Positions 19,215-30,122 of a DNA stretch of 30,379 bases are shown here, one piece after another (the stretch's first letter is position 1; every line of letters starts with the position of its first letter). Origin of the DNA: Hydnum rufescens UP504 (Eukaryota; Basidiomycota; Agaricomycetes; Cantharellales; Hydnaceae). The stretch is taken from the NCBI GenBank assembly GCA_014904985.1, contig MU129260.1, positions 11,674-42,052 of the forward strand, in the 5' to 3' direction. Below the pieces are notes generated by a model, which was not told where the DNA came from, made no database searches, and saw only the letters and a list, made by a program, of their open reading frames with translations. A program made the translations under genes and the position numbers.

Positions 19215-19620
19215 AAAACCGAATTTGTTTTATAACTCCGTCAGTTTTGATTGGAGAGGTACGCCCATATAACACTTAGAAAGCCACAATTCACACCTTT
19301 CGAACGGTACCAAACACAAGTTGAATGGACCAAAACTGCACTCTCCAGGCCAATTTTACTATCAAAATCCAGGATTTCCAGTAAAAAAACGAATTTCTCC
19401 GTCAGTTTGCATTCAATCCTCTTGGAATAACCGCGCCTAGAAAGATATAAAAAGTCCACACCCAACGGTACTGAGCATGTGAAGAACAGATCAAAACTGA
19501 ACTCTACAGAACAATATTACTATCAGAATCAACACCCATCAGTAAAAAACGAATGTCTCTGTCAGTTTACACTGGATCTGCTCGGAACTGCCACGTCCAG
19601 AAAGCTGTTAAGAATCCGCA
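19215..19620. repeat. Degenerate tandem repeat, about 165-bp unit
   Basis: Three copies of AAAAAACGAAT...TCCGTCAGTTT start near 19215, 19384 and 19544. Each is followed by a GGA-type segment, CGC-C-AGAAAG and ACTATCA-AATC blocks. The units are well diverged. No coding potential is seen. Confidence 0.65.
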
Positions 19621-19823
19621 TTTAATGATACCAAGAACGTCTATCATGGATGCAAACTGCTGTTTCTGCATCGAATCCCATCCCATGCACTTGTCCCCAT
19701 TATCAACCAGCAACAAAAACATCTTAACCACTGGACTACAAACAAATTAATCTCCAAAAACTCGGAAATATCCTTTGATTCCATCTCCCATTGCCACAAA
19801 TAACTTCTAGAACTTCACAGATA

Positions 19824-19965
19824 AGAAAGATAACACCTCCTTGACTACCCTTTTGTTCTGTTTATGAATGACTCACCTTCCTTGCAACCACTTTATGAAA
19901 GATAACACCTTCTTAGCAACCCTTTTGTTCTGTTTATGAATGACTCACCTTCCTTGACAACCCTA
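19824..19965. repeat. 72-bp tandem duplication
   Basis: GAAAGATAACACCT...CTTTTGTTCTGTTTATGAATGACTCACCTTCCTTG occurs at about 19825 and again at 19897. A third, partial GACTCACC copy follows. It lies just outside the LTR relic and may be part of its upstream region. Confidence 0.75.
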
Positions 19966-20010
19966 TTGTTCTCACATATGACTCACCTAGGAATGAGTCA
20001 TATTCTTTAA

Positions 20011-20640
20011 ACACAGCCACCTTCAGAAAGGTATAAAAGCTGGTAGATTTTCCTGTATCCCCCCATCTCCTCACTACTGGAATATACTACTGTCTACAAA
20101 TCTGCTTGCATCTGAAGAGAGTACTGATCTAAAGCCATCTGGAGCTAAGTCATATACAAGGTTGTTAAGACTAAGTCACTGGAAGCCCTCTATGCGAAAT
20201 ACTAAGCCAAGGATAGTTGCAGGACCTAAGGTTAGAGTTGCTGGACATCCAAGGAAAGGTGAGTAATAACAAAGTCAAGTCAGAAGAAGAAAGAAATACA
20301 TTGACACACTGAATCAAGCTTAAACTAGTCCAGAACCCTCTTTAGAATCTGCATTTTGACCAGGAGGACACAAATAGGTACACACAAATAGCAGTAAACA
20401 GTTCAATACAACATGTATAAGCCTTTCACAAGCATCCCACGATATATCATTGACTATAGCTAGTCCATACCATCACCTTACCATCACAGAATTCCATACA
20501 CAACTTGTTAGAGAGTGATCAACCATCAGAGCGAACCAGCCCATTGAATAAAAACAGAAATATAGTCTCCCATCTACACACTGGCTGAACCAGAATTTGA
20601 TTTGACAGTCATCGGAGCTCCCAATCCTTCTTCTATACTG
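20011..20640 (+). repeat. Relic of the gypsy LTR/leader
   Basis: Collinear with the reverse complement of 8600-9272. It includes the TATA box (GGTATAAAAGC, 20030-20040), the GTTGCTGGACATCCAAGGAAAGGT block and the end TTCTTCTATACTG, where similarity stops. No gag or pol sequence follows, so this is a solo LTR or truncated copy. No target duplication was recognised. Confidence 0.65.
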
Positions 20641-20787
20641 TTTCATTAAACCTTTTGCATCCAGGCTATTATTATTATTCCAGTTAAATAATATATATTT
20701 TATAATATTAATATCCCTAAATGCAGTAATTAGATAGCCCAATAAGGAAGGGTGCATTAGATAATATCCCATAATAACCTTGGATAA
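20641..20787. other. AT-rich spacer
   Basis: AT-rich sequence with two copies of GATAATATCC-type motifs next to the DNA transposon. No gene is seen. Confidence 0.5.
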
Positions 20788-20789
20788 TA

Positions 20790-22386
20790 TCCAGTTACAT
20801 AATACACTAATTCCTATTGAAAAAAAGCCTAAATGCGGAAATTAAATGAACTACATCCAAGAAAAATTTCCCCATCCAGCCCAATGGGGGCCCAGGACCA
20901 GGGGGTGGTGCCTGGGATGGATGGATGGACCCCTAGGGACCCTGATACAGTGAAAAAACCAGGCCCAGGGCCACTGGTTAGTGCCTGAAACAATGAGAAC
21001 AGTAAAAACAGCACCGGAACCACTGGAAATTGCCGGAAAATAAGCACTGGGCGGACGAGTCTAAAATGTGGCACATGATTAGAGACTACTAGGACACAAA
21101 TCATATCAAAATTTCAGCCCAATCCATGCATTACTTATGGAGATATGAGCCAAACAAGTTTGGACATTAAAAATTGATTTCCTCCCCCTATAAAATAGCT
21201 GGGGACTTGAAAATTTACACAGAGTATAAAATCATTATAAAGTAATTATGTGCAAAAAATCAGCCCAATCCATGCACTTAAACAGGGGGAACTGGGCAGG
21301 GGGGACCAGAACCACCGGAAGATGCCGGAAAATAAGCGCTGAGCGGACATGTCTGACATTCAGCACATATTAGGAGGCTATTGGTACGCAGATCATATCA
21401 AAATTTCAGCCAAATCCATGCATTACTTATGGAGATATGAGCCAAACAAGTTTGAACATTGAAAATTGATTGACCCCCCTACAGTCAAGATATGAACTTG
21501 AAATTTTACACAGAGTATATTCATATAATGGACTAAATCTATGCCAAAAAGCAGCCCAATCAGTTGAGTTTGAGACATTCAACTCCCTTGGCAGGCAGAA
21601 AAGAGGAACAACCCCACCATAAATGTGAATCACCCCACACTAAGCCCAAAATAGGTGGAATTGACCTGTAATATTATGATACAGACTATATCCAAAAATG
21701 GAATGAATTGGATGTGTGGAAGTGGCTGAAATTGAGGGGGAGGGGAAGGATAATCAAAAGTGAATTACACAAGATGTAGAGCAGGCATGGATCTGATATC
21801 AGGCCACTAGTGTAATACAGATATGGGGAGCTCATATGCCAAATACAGCCTAACCAGACTCCATTTAGGCATTGCTCCACATCATCCCCCCCTAACTCAC
21901 AATTTCCTCCCCAGGGCCTTCCATCCATGCCATTACCCTGAAAACACACAGTTGGCTCATCCAAACACATTCATAACATCCCTCAAAATTTCAGATTTCT
22001 TACTGCAATGTGAGACCTTGCAGAATATTTTCAAGTTTCACTGTAATACACCCTCCAGTGGGGCACTTCCAGGGCTCCAATGACTCTGATTTTTTGTAGG
22101 CCACACCTGGTCACCATTTGAGGCCCAGGTGCAAAATTTCAGGGCATTCTAAGCACTTCTGGCATTGGTCACATGACCCAGATCTTCCCCTCCCCCTGCT
22201 TCACTCAGTGATCCAATTTGCATGAACTTTGTGGCCATTTGTAGTAGTAGTAGGTGGCACCCCATGATTCCAATTTGAAGACATTCCATGGAATATTCAT
22301 TGAGTTATTCAAGAAACATTCCAGATCAATTCAATTTGAGGTCAGAACCACAGTAAGATAGTGGACACCCATACTCATCCACTGTC
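20790..22386 (+). repeat. Left terminal inverted repeat, 1.6 kb
   Basis: This pairs with 26302-28485. The inner end lies at the sequence TGGATGAGTATGGGTGTCC (minus strand). It contains two copies of the roughly 293-bp unit (GGAGATATGAGCC at about 21140 and 21431). Confidence 0.85.
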
Positions 22387-22519
22387 CATTTCGCTTATGT
22401 AAGCTGTCACGTGAGGCCAAAATTCATCGCCACAATCATCAAAGTCGCGCTTATGGCCCTATGATCTAAATTATGCACTAGAACGGCAAACAGCCCCAGT
22501 AAAACCATATTTTATTGCT

Positions 22520-25500
22520 CTATGAGGTGGCAGCAGCTTTTTTCCGCTCGGATTCTATCTCATGTACTAATTCAGGTGGGAGGCAGCGGTGGCTGCAGTA
22601 CTTTTTGACTGCCCAAATGGCTTCGGACCCATTAAGTCCACGTCTATATCCATCCATAAAGCGAAGGGACCTGTTGGAAAACCTAAACAGAATGTTAGTG
22701 ACAATAGAGGTTAAATACAAGAAGACTGACTGTCGCATGGACAACAGCGGTATGGACTCCAGGGCTGCGAGAGCATTCTTCTCCAATATCATTGGATCAG
22801 ATGAAATAGGAAACTGGCGATATACCCGCTTTGCATACCCCCAACACATCTCGATGAAGTTCAACTCTGGGTGAAATTTTGGTAGAAATATTACCCTATA
22901 GCCCCACCTTTCACACACATCTTCCAGAAGGGATTTTACCCCAACAAAGTCGGGTTGGTTAAAGAGGATACGTCGGCAGCAGCAATCCATTATCCCAGGT
23001 GCACATTTGAACCCTTTGCACTTGGCTTTGAGGGACCTTGCATTGGAAAACCCATGCTCTTCTAGAATCACTGCCATCCCTTTGAATAAGCCAGGGTATT
23101 GTGGGTGATCATCCGGAAAGTAAAGTGGTTGGGGTCTCCCGTCGGAAAATTGCGCATCCACCATCTTCTTGAAAACTTTGACAACCTTCCCATCTGAACC
23201 GTGAATCACATTGCCATTGGGACCCAATAGTGGGACTTTAACACCCCAGTTCTCACCCTTTTTCCTCCCTTTCTGTCAGGGTTCGCCCCCAACTCCAGTC
23301 TACTCCGGTCAACTCCGGTCCTCATCCACCCACCTCCAGTCCGGTTCTCCACTTATTTCCCTTGCCCAAGTCCACTTTGCTTCCGGCTTGATTCCGGTTT
23401 GACTCCGGTCCAACCCTATCTTGGTTTCATTTCCTTTTCATTTCCCTTTCATTTCCCATTGCTTCCAGTTCACCCCCTGGCCGAGTTCCTGTTCCTGTTC
23501 CTGTTCCTGTCCCCCTTGTAACCACCTCCAGTTTAGCGATCACTCCCCTGTAGTATAGTCATCATGTATAAGTAGTCCGAGAGCGAAGTCCAGAGACCCC
23601 AGCTTTGGTCTCTCAGGATTTCCGCTGTTACTCCGGACTACAGGTCAGCCTTCATGTATTCCGTATTCGTATTACATAATCTCAGGATTTCTGCTGTTAC
23701 TCCAGACTACAGGTCCGAGTATTTTCCAGTTGACTCCGCGAGCTTAAGGACCGCTGTGCTCGTTTCCGCCTAGTCCCTTCCGGGCTGCTGGATTGCCTCT
23801 CCGTCCCCTCCTATCTTCGTTATCTCATTCCTGCCCGGATTCTCTCGGACTTAGCCGGACTTACACCGGACTTAGCCAGAATTATCTGTGTTTATATTTG
23901 TTTGGTGCTCTCGTCACAGTGTGGCCCTGACACTTTCCCATTGGGATTGGGTGGATACTTGGGCATATGTCAAGCAGAAAGGGCATCATTGGCACGCTTT
24001 TTGTGGGTTGTCGCATTGTCATATATGAATACATGATCTTCCGTCTGATAGTGCTTGTCTAGGACGTCCATTGCTTTCGTCACTTGGGCAAGAACTTCAT
24101 CGCACGTGAAATAGCCGTCATGCTCTTTTCCAGGCCTTAGAAATACTCGAGCCCCATCAGCATTGGCGTCACCTGGCTCTCGAAGCCAACCATAATTGGG
24201 GGAAACGAAATCGGCAACCATAAGGGATGTACCCTCGCCCTTTGCATAAGGCTTTGCAGTTTCGCTGGGATGGACCCATCGTAACGTTTGTCTATCATGT
24301 GCATAAAAGATCGACTCATCATGATTCCAGATGACAGTTGGGCGACTTGATACAGGTGTCAACGGGTCGAGATTACTGCCATCATCAAATTTGCGGGTCT
24401 TTGCATTGACTGTGGCCCATGCTGGGAGGAAAGTTGATTGTCGGTACATAACCACATTGTCCCGTTCATGGCCATCAACATATTGTCCCTTTGGCTCCTT
24501 TCCCCAGCGGTACTGCATAAGCCACATCCACCGTGAAGCAGTTTTGAGTGAGATACTTCTTTTGAGGCCAAGGCGAGTCTTTATTTCTGGTGTATCAAGA
24601 TACCGAACAATATCCAGAGCAGATATGAATGGCCCAAGACCTTGAAGATGGAGTGTGATGTCTTGGGCCAGATCCTTGTCGGAAACAAGCATCGAAACAT
24701 TCCACCTCCCATATGCATTTGTCAGAAGGTTTTTAGAGTCCTTAATGTAAGCATGACACCATTCTCGGAGGCATCAGGCTAACCATTGTCCCTTTCCAGC
24801 AGCTATGGCAGCTACGAGTGATGCCGCAATCCAACCATTGCCCCAAGCCACAGAGTCGTTTGCATATATATTCAGAAACATACGCATCAATTCAAGGCGG
24901 CCCTGGGTAAGCAGGTCAAGGTTGGGGTCCATATGACCTGCACCAGTGGGACGAGGTGGTCGGAGGATTTTTTCGAGGCCTTTTGCCACAGCTTGAGCCT
25001 CTTTGATTGTTGGAGATGGGACAAATCACCGTTGGTGTGTTTTTGTTGTGAGGGGTGAGTTCAAAATGTGCTCGTCATCAATGAGGGATGCTGTGGATGT
25101 GTTGTGAGATGGACTTTCATAAAGTGAGTGAACCTCTTCATCGTGAGAGGTCCTGTCGCCATCTGGGGATAATGCCACCCAGGTGTCAAGATGAGTCTTG
25201 CCTATTTCTGATGGCAAGGCAGCGGTTGATTCTGGCACTGACAATGACATGACAGATGGTGCAGGGACAAATGTTATTGTGTCATCATTGTCAGCATCAG
25301 ACTCTGTTGTGAGGTCTATGGTTACATTCGGATTCTGAGTTTGTGTTTTTGGTGGGAGGTGCTGCAGCCAATTGTATAGGCTCGATGGGTTCCTATGGTT
25401 CTCCTCAGCAGCTTTTTGTTCCTCTAGAACACGTTTGCTGTCCCTATAGATGGAGCGCAGAGCTCTCTGACCATTAATTTTACAGCCAGAGTATGATCCT

Positions 25501-25808
25501 TTCACTCCCTCCATAGCACCACGCATTCCTGCACACACTTTTTGGGGGAGTCGGAGCCATGCACAAGCCATAAAGGTTTTCAATGCTGAGGGATTTGAAG
25601 TGGGCAGTTCATCATCTATTCCAGTAGTCGATGGCAAGGATACTGATGAGCTGGCCACAGACTGTTGTGGGTTGCTCACATCTTCATCAAATATTACAAT
25701 TGGTGAGAAGATCTGAACAGGAGAGAGGTGTGTGGGGGGAGGTGTGGATATATGGGGCTCCGGTTTAGGAGATCTGTGAGTCAGTATGCTGATATTTTTT
25801 CAAGACAT
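22520..25808 (-). pseudogene. IS630/Tc1-like DDE transposase, decayed
   Basis: One minus-strand frame runs from ATG 25808 to TAG at 22520-22522 once the LTR insertion at 23274-23932 is set aside, about 870 codons. The N-terminal 250 residues are low complexity with an acidic patch. A helical region follows (KTRLGLKRSISLKTASRWMW), then the catalytic domain: first Asp in VIWNHDESIFYAHD, second Asp in IYDNATTH, and Glu in PKFHPELNFIEMCWGYAKR. All three acids are present. The C-terminus holds a Cys-rich GIMDCCCRR and RRFMD-like SLRFMDGYRRG. In-frame TGAs occur at 25800-25802, 25028-25026, 24776-24774 and 23972-23970, the last where the basidiomycete family has Arg or Lys after ALSA. It catalysed excision and insertion at TA sites. 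It is now inactive. Confidence 0.85.
23274..23932 (+). repeat. Solo LTR inserted in the transposase
   Basis: The 659-bp segment begins TGTCAGGG and ends CCCTGACA. It is flanked by the 5-bp direct repeat CTTTC (23269-23273 and 23933-23937), the hallmark of LTR integration. Inside are TTCCTG hexamer repeats (about 23485), a TATA-like GTATAAGTAG (about 23567) and a duplicated GATTT-YGCTGTTACTCC-GACTACAGG block (23616 and 23687). It is rich in CCGG and TCCGG, unlike the CpG-poor transposase around it. Orientation is inferred from the TATA-like site. Confidence 0.9.
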
Positions 25809-26301
25809 TAGGCACACCTTCTTTTGTGCATATTCTCCAAGGTTTAGAGCTCGTTTGTACCCTTTGAGTCAAGGCATAGACCCTGAAATGGTGTGCCGCC
25901 TACTGCTATAGGTGCGGCAGCTACCAAAACACTCACAAAGCTGCCAAAGCTGTCCACCCAAATAAGGAAGTTGCTTAATTTGATGCCATCCAAATAAGGA
26001 AATTGCCTAATTTGACACTTTCTAAATAGGGAAATTGCCTAATTTGGCATTATCCAAATAAGGAAATTACCTAATTTGGATAGGCCAATTTAGAAGACTT
26101 TGAAACCAAATCACCTCAGAATCACAAAAGGAGCATTTTTCATTAGTGCAGTCTTTCAACTTGTATAGCTCCTGACTGAAACAATATTTTTGAATTCTGA
26201 AACTGAGAAACTCTTCAGAGAATTAGTTATAAGGTACCCTTGGTCCCCATCTGCCTCCAAGTGTTGAGTTGTGGGCGCCTAAATGAAGACCGGAAAGTGC
26301 C
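25809..26301. other. Transposase 5' flank with 33-bp tandem repeat
   Basis: Presumed promoter and leader of the transposase. Four tandem copies of a roughly 33-bp unit, CCAAATAAGGAAATTGCCTAATTTG-like, lie at 25957-26079. No gene is seen. Confidence 0.7.
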
Positions 26302-28485
26302 GGGATAGTGGATGAGTATGGGTGTCCACTATCTTACTGTGGTTCTGACCTCAAATTGAATTGATCTGGAATGTTTCTTGAATAACTCAATGAATATTCC
26401 ATGGAATGTCTTCAAATTGGAATCATGGGGTGCCACCTACTACTACTACAAATGGCCACAAAGTTCATGCAAATTGGATCACTGAGTGAAGCAGGGGGAG
26501 GGGAAGATCTGGGTCATGTGACCAATGCCAGAAGTGCTTAGAATGCCCTGAAATTTTGCACCTGGGCCTCAAATGGTGACCAGGTGTGGCCTACAAAAAA
26601 TCAGAGTCATTGGAGCACTGGAAGTGCCCCCACTGGAGGGTGTATTACAGTGAAACTTGAAAATATTCTGCAAGGTCTCACATTGCAGTAAGAAATCTGA
26701 AATTTTGAGGGATGTTATGAATGTGTTTGGATGAGCCAACTGTGAGTTTTCAGGGTAATGGCATGGATGGAAGGCCCTGGGGAGGAAATTGTGAGTTAGG
26801 GGGGGATGATGTGGAGCAATGCCTAAATGGAGTCTGGTTAGGCTGTATTTGACATATGAGCTCCCCATATCTGTATTACACTAGTGGCCTGATATCAGAT
26901 CCATGCCTGCTCTACATCTTGTGTAATTCACTTTTGATTATCCTTCCCCTCCCCCTCAATTTCAGCCACTTCCACACATCCAATTCATTCCATTTTTGGA
27001 TATAGTCTGTATCATAATATTACAGGTCAATTCCACCTATTTTGGGCCCAGTGTGGGGTGATTCACATTTATGGTGGGGTTGTTCCTCTTTTCTGCCTGC
27101 CAAGGGAGTTGAATGTCTCAAACTCAACTGATTGGGCTGCTTTTTGGCATAGATTTAGTCCATTATATGAATATACTCTGTGTAAAATTTCAAGTTCATA
27201 TCTTGACTGTAGGGGGAGTAAATCAATTTTCAATGTTCAAACTTGTTTGGCTCATATCTCCATAAGTAATGCATGGATTTGGCTGAAATTTTGATATGAT
27301 CTGCATACCAATAGCCTCCTAATATGTGCTGAATTTCAGACACGTTTGCCCAGCGCTTATTTTCCGGCATCTTCCAGTGGTTCCAGTCCCCCCTGCCCAG
27401 TTCCCCCTGTTTAAGTGCATGGATTGGGCTGATTTTTTGCACATAATTACTTTATAATGATTTTATACTCTGTGTAAATTTTCAAGTCCCCAGCTATTTT
27501 ATAGGGGGAGGAAATCAATTTTTAATGTCCAAACTTGTTTGGCTCATATCTCCATAAGTAATGCATGGATTGGGCTGAAATTGTGATATGATTTGTGTCC
27601 TAATAGTCTCTAATCATGTGCCAAATTTCAGACTCGTCCGCCCAGCGCTTAATTTCCGGCATCTTCTGGTGGTTCCAGTCCCCCCTGCCCAGTTCCTCCT
27701 CTTTAAGTGCATGGATTGGGCTGATTTTTGGCACATGATTACCTTACAATGACTGTATACTCTGTGTAAATTTCAAGTCCCCAGCTACTTTATAGGGGGT
27801 GGAAATCAATCTTTAATGTCTACACTTGTTTGGCTTATATCTCCATAAGTAATGCATGTATTTGGCTGAAATTTTGATATGATTTTCATCCTAATAGTCT
27901 CTAACCATGTGCCAAATTTCAGACTCGTCCACCCAGTGCTTATTCTCCGGCATCTTCCAGTGGTTCTGGTCCCCCCTGCCCAGTTCCCCCTCTTTAAGTG
28001 CATGGATTGGGCTGATTTTTGGCACATGATTACTTCATAATGATGTCATACTCTATGTAAATGTTCAAGTCTCTAGCTATTTTATGGGGGGAGGAAATCA
28101 ATTTTTAATATCCAAGCTTGTTTGGCTTATATCTCCATAAGTAATGCATGGATTGGGCTGAAATTTTGATATGATTTGCATCCTAATAGTCTCTAATCAT
28201 GTGCCAAATTTCAGACTCATCTGCCCAGCACTTAATTTCCGGCAATTTCCGGTGGTTCCAGTGCTGTTTTTACTGTTCCCATTGTTTCAGGCACTAACCA
28301 GTGGCCCTGGGCCTGGTTTTTTCACTGTATCAGGGTCCCTAGGGGTCCATCCATCCATCCCAGGCACCACCCCCTGGTCCTGGGCCCCCATTGGGCTGGA
28401 TGGGGAAATTTTTCTTGGATGTAGTTCATTTAATTTCCGCATTTAGGCTTTTTTTCAATAGGAATCAGTGTATTATGTAACTGGA
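26302..28485 (-). repeat. Right terminal inverted repeat, 2.2 kb
   Basis: The inverted partner of 20790-22386, longer by about 590 bp because it holds four copies of the roughly 293-bp unit instead of two. Confidence 0.85.
27230..28230. repeat. Tandem 293-bp units in the right inverted repeat
   Basis: CTCATATCTCCATAAGTAATG-type anchors (GGCT-ATATCTCCATAAG) recur near 27249, 27541, 27834 and 28126, a period of about 290-294 bp. Each unit contains two GCATGGATTGGGCTGA-like blocks, suggesting an older half-unit. Confidence 0.85.
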
Positions 28486-29476
28486 TACCATTTAGGAATC
28501 ATTATATAATATTTTTAGTCACCCCAAACCCAGTATGGAAATTATCCTAAATAGGAAATGATTGGATGCAAATCCATTAAGAACCCAACTGAGCCATTGG
28601 CTGATATTAAAATGCCTGGGGTTGCCACAGCTCTGATGCAACAGCTGACCTGATGCATCAAAACATGGTAATGGTAACTTACCGTAATTGATGCAAAAAA
28701 CTTGTGGTAAGTTACCATATGTGATGCAATAAGTCTACAGCATCAGGTGCTGATACATGGGCAGTAATCAGTAATGTTGAACTGGGTTGAGACTGGGTAG
28801 AATGTTCGTTCATGAGCAATGACTCTGACAGTAGCTGTTGAACTGGATCACATAAGCCTGGGACACACAGACTGGGTAGAATGCCCATCCACAGATTTTA
28901 CAATCACAATTCCAGGTGATAAGGCTACAAGCAGTGGTATGATGGAACATGCAGACTGGGTAGAATGCTTGTTCACAGATTTTACGAGAGCAACAAGTGT
29001 GATGCCAATCAGAACAGTGGACCCAATATGTGGGCAGTAATCAGTACTGTCGAATCAGGTTGCATAAACCCAGACTGGGTAGAATGTTCATTCATGAGTG
29101 ATGACTCTGTCTGTCAAACTGGATCGCGTAAGCCTGGGACATGCAGACTGGGTAGAATGCCTGTCCACAGATTTTATGATCACAATTCCAAGCAATAAGG
29201 CTACAAGCAGTGTTGAAACAAACTTTCCAGATGCAAACCGGAAAACCAGCAATTCAACACCCCAGCGAGAGACATGTGCCTCAAAGTAAATTTGAATTTG
29301 TTCACAAATCAAAAATCAAATAATGTTCTAAGACTAGCTATATCAACTGCACCCTCGCCTGATCAATACTGGCCACTTTCACTTGCACAACAGGGTTTCC
29401 TGACCTCCAAGTTGAAAATTCTTCCACATACATGACAGTGAGGTCGAAGCTGATGAGTGATTTTCACTTTGCTCCC
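28486..29476. repeat. Repeat-rich spacer: hairpin and 273-bp tandem duplication
   Basis: An inverted repeat ATGGTAACTTACC (28671-28683) pairs with 28706-28718. From 28761 a 273-bp unit starting GCAGTAATCAGTA repeats at 29034-29214. The motif AGACTGGGTAGAATG occurs five times (near 28790, 28870, 28957, 29071 and 29144), indicating an older sub-unit. No gene is seen between 29215 and 29476. Confidence 0.75.
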
Positions 29477-29940
29477 TCATGCCTTAAGAGTGTATTTCCT
29501 GGTAGGGAAGTGAATGTCCTGTTTGTGTTGCTTTTCCATCTTCCCTGATTGCTGGTGCCAGAAAAAAGAATTAGGTACATTGGGCATTGATAGGGGAATA
29601 GTGACAAGGGGGTAACCCACCCTTGTCAATCAATGGCAGATGGCACGGGTTTTCTTTATGTGCAGGTCCATCCAGAGGAAGGTACTTCTTGTTCTTGTAA
29701 TATTCTCACAGATTCTGGCATGCTTTTTGGTTCATGACAGTCAGAACATGGGCGATAGATGTGCGAATGGTGGAGCTAAAGGTGTAGGAGAAACAGGTGT
29801 GTTCATTTGTTAGTGGAGAAAATCATTATGTGTGACACACATTTGGGAGAGCTTGGATGCTGACAGAGAGGCAATCTTTTGCACACACAGGCTCAGGCTA
29901 AGAAGCTCTTGCAGTTGTTTTGTCAAGTCAGACTTTGACC
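29477..29940 (-). pseudogene. RPL35: Decayed ribosomal protein uL29 (RPL35) gene with introns
   Basis: Three exons match the eukaryotic large-subunit protein uL29 (RPL35): 29940-29841 (SDLTKQLQELLSL, then ASKLSQI), 29775-29621 (SIAHVLTVMNQKACQNL, EYYKNKKYLPLD, KKTRAICH) and 29551-29477 (DIHFPTRKYTLKA then TGA). Introns 29840-29776 (65 nt, CACTAAC branch, CCTTTAG acceptor) and 29620-29552 (69 nt) are retained, so it is a genomic duplicate and not a retrocopy. TGAs at 29706-29708 and 29630-29632 and a one-base shift near 29680 inactivate it. Where the family has RAIRRRLT, this copy has codons ATC TGC CAT TGA TTG, each change explained by CpG decay of CGN. The N-terminal exon is blurred. It is divergent to the PRP19 copy next door. 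Confidence 0.85.
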
Positions 29941-30122
29941 AATATATTTTTGAATATTCGCACCACAGTCAATATGCCTGTCCACATAGATCCAAGAGGT
30001 GTACCCGATACAGACTTGGACTGCAACTTGTATAGCCCCTAAGTCGAATTGTGTGACGTGACGCTTTATTATTGTGACTATTTTGATGTGAGTCATAATG
30101 CTGTGACTGTTTCCAGTTAACA

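Larger units (their letters stand above)
20790..28485 (-). mobile_element. 7.7-kb IS630/Tc1-like transposon with long inverted repeats
   Basis: The outer ends are TCCAGTTACATAATACAC and its inverted copy ending at 28485. Each is flanked by TA (20788-20789 and 28486-28487), the target duplicated by the IS630/Tc1/mariner group. Very long inverted repeats (1.6 kb left, 2.2 kb right) frame a single minus-strand transposase pseudogene. The ends are in good condition, whereas the transposase carries four nonsense codons and an LTR insertion, so movement would need a transposase supplied from elsewhere. Confidence 0.8.

Noticed and set aside
2012..25808. TGA read as a sense codon (recoding) in the transposon genes
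   Set aside because: TGAs occur in four unrelated genes including a ribosomal-protein copy. They coincide with CGC to TGC/CAC changes at neighbouring arginines, and frameshifts and an LTR insertion are also present. Decay explains all of this.
27058..28446. Small plus-strand ORFs inside the right terminal repeat
   Set aside because: The same ORFs appear in the inverted left repeat, they are short, and they follow the tandem-unit structure and not any protein family.
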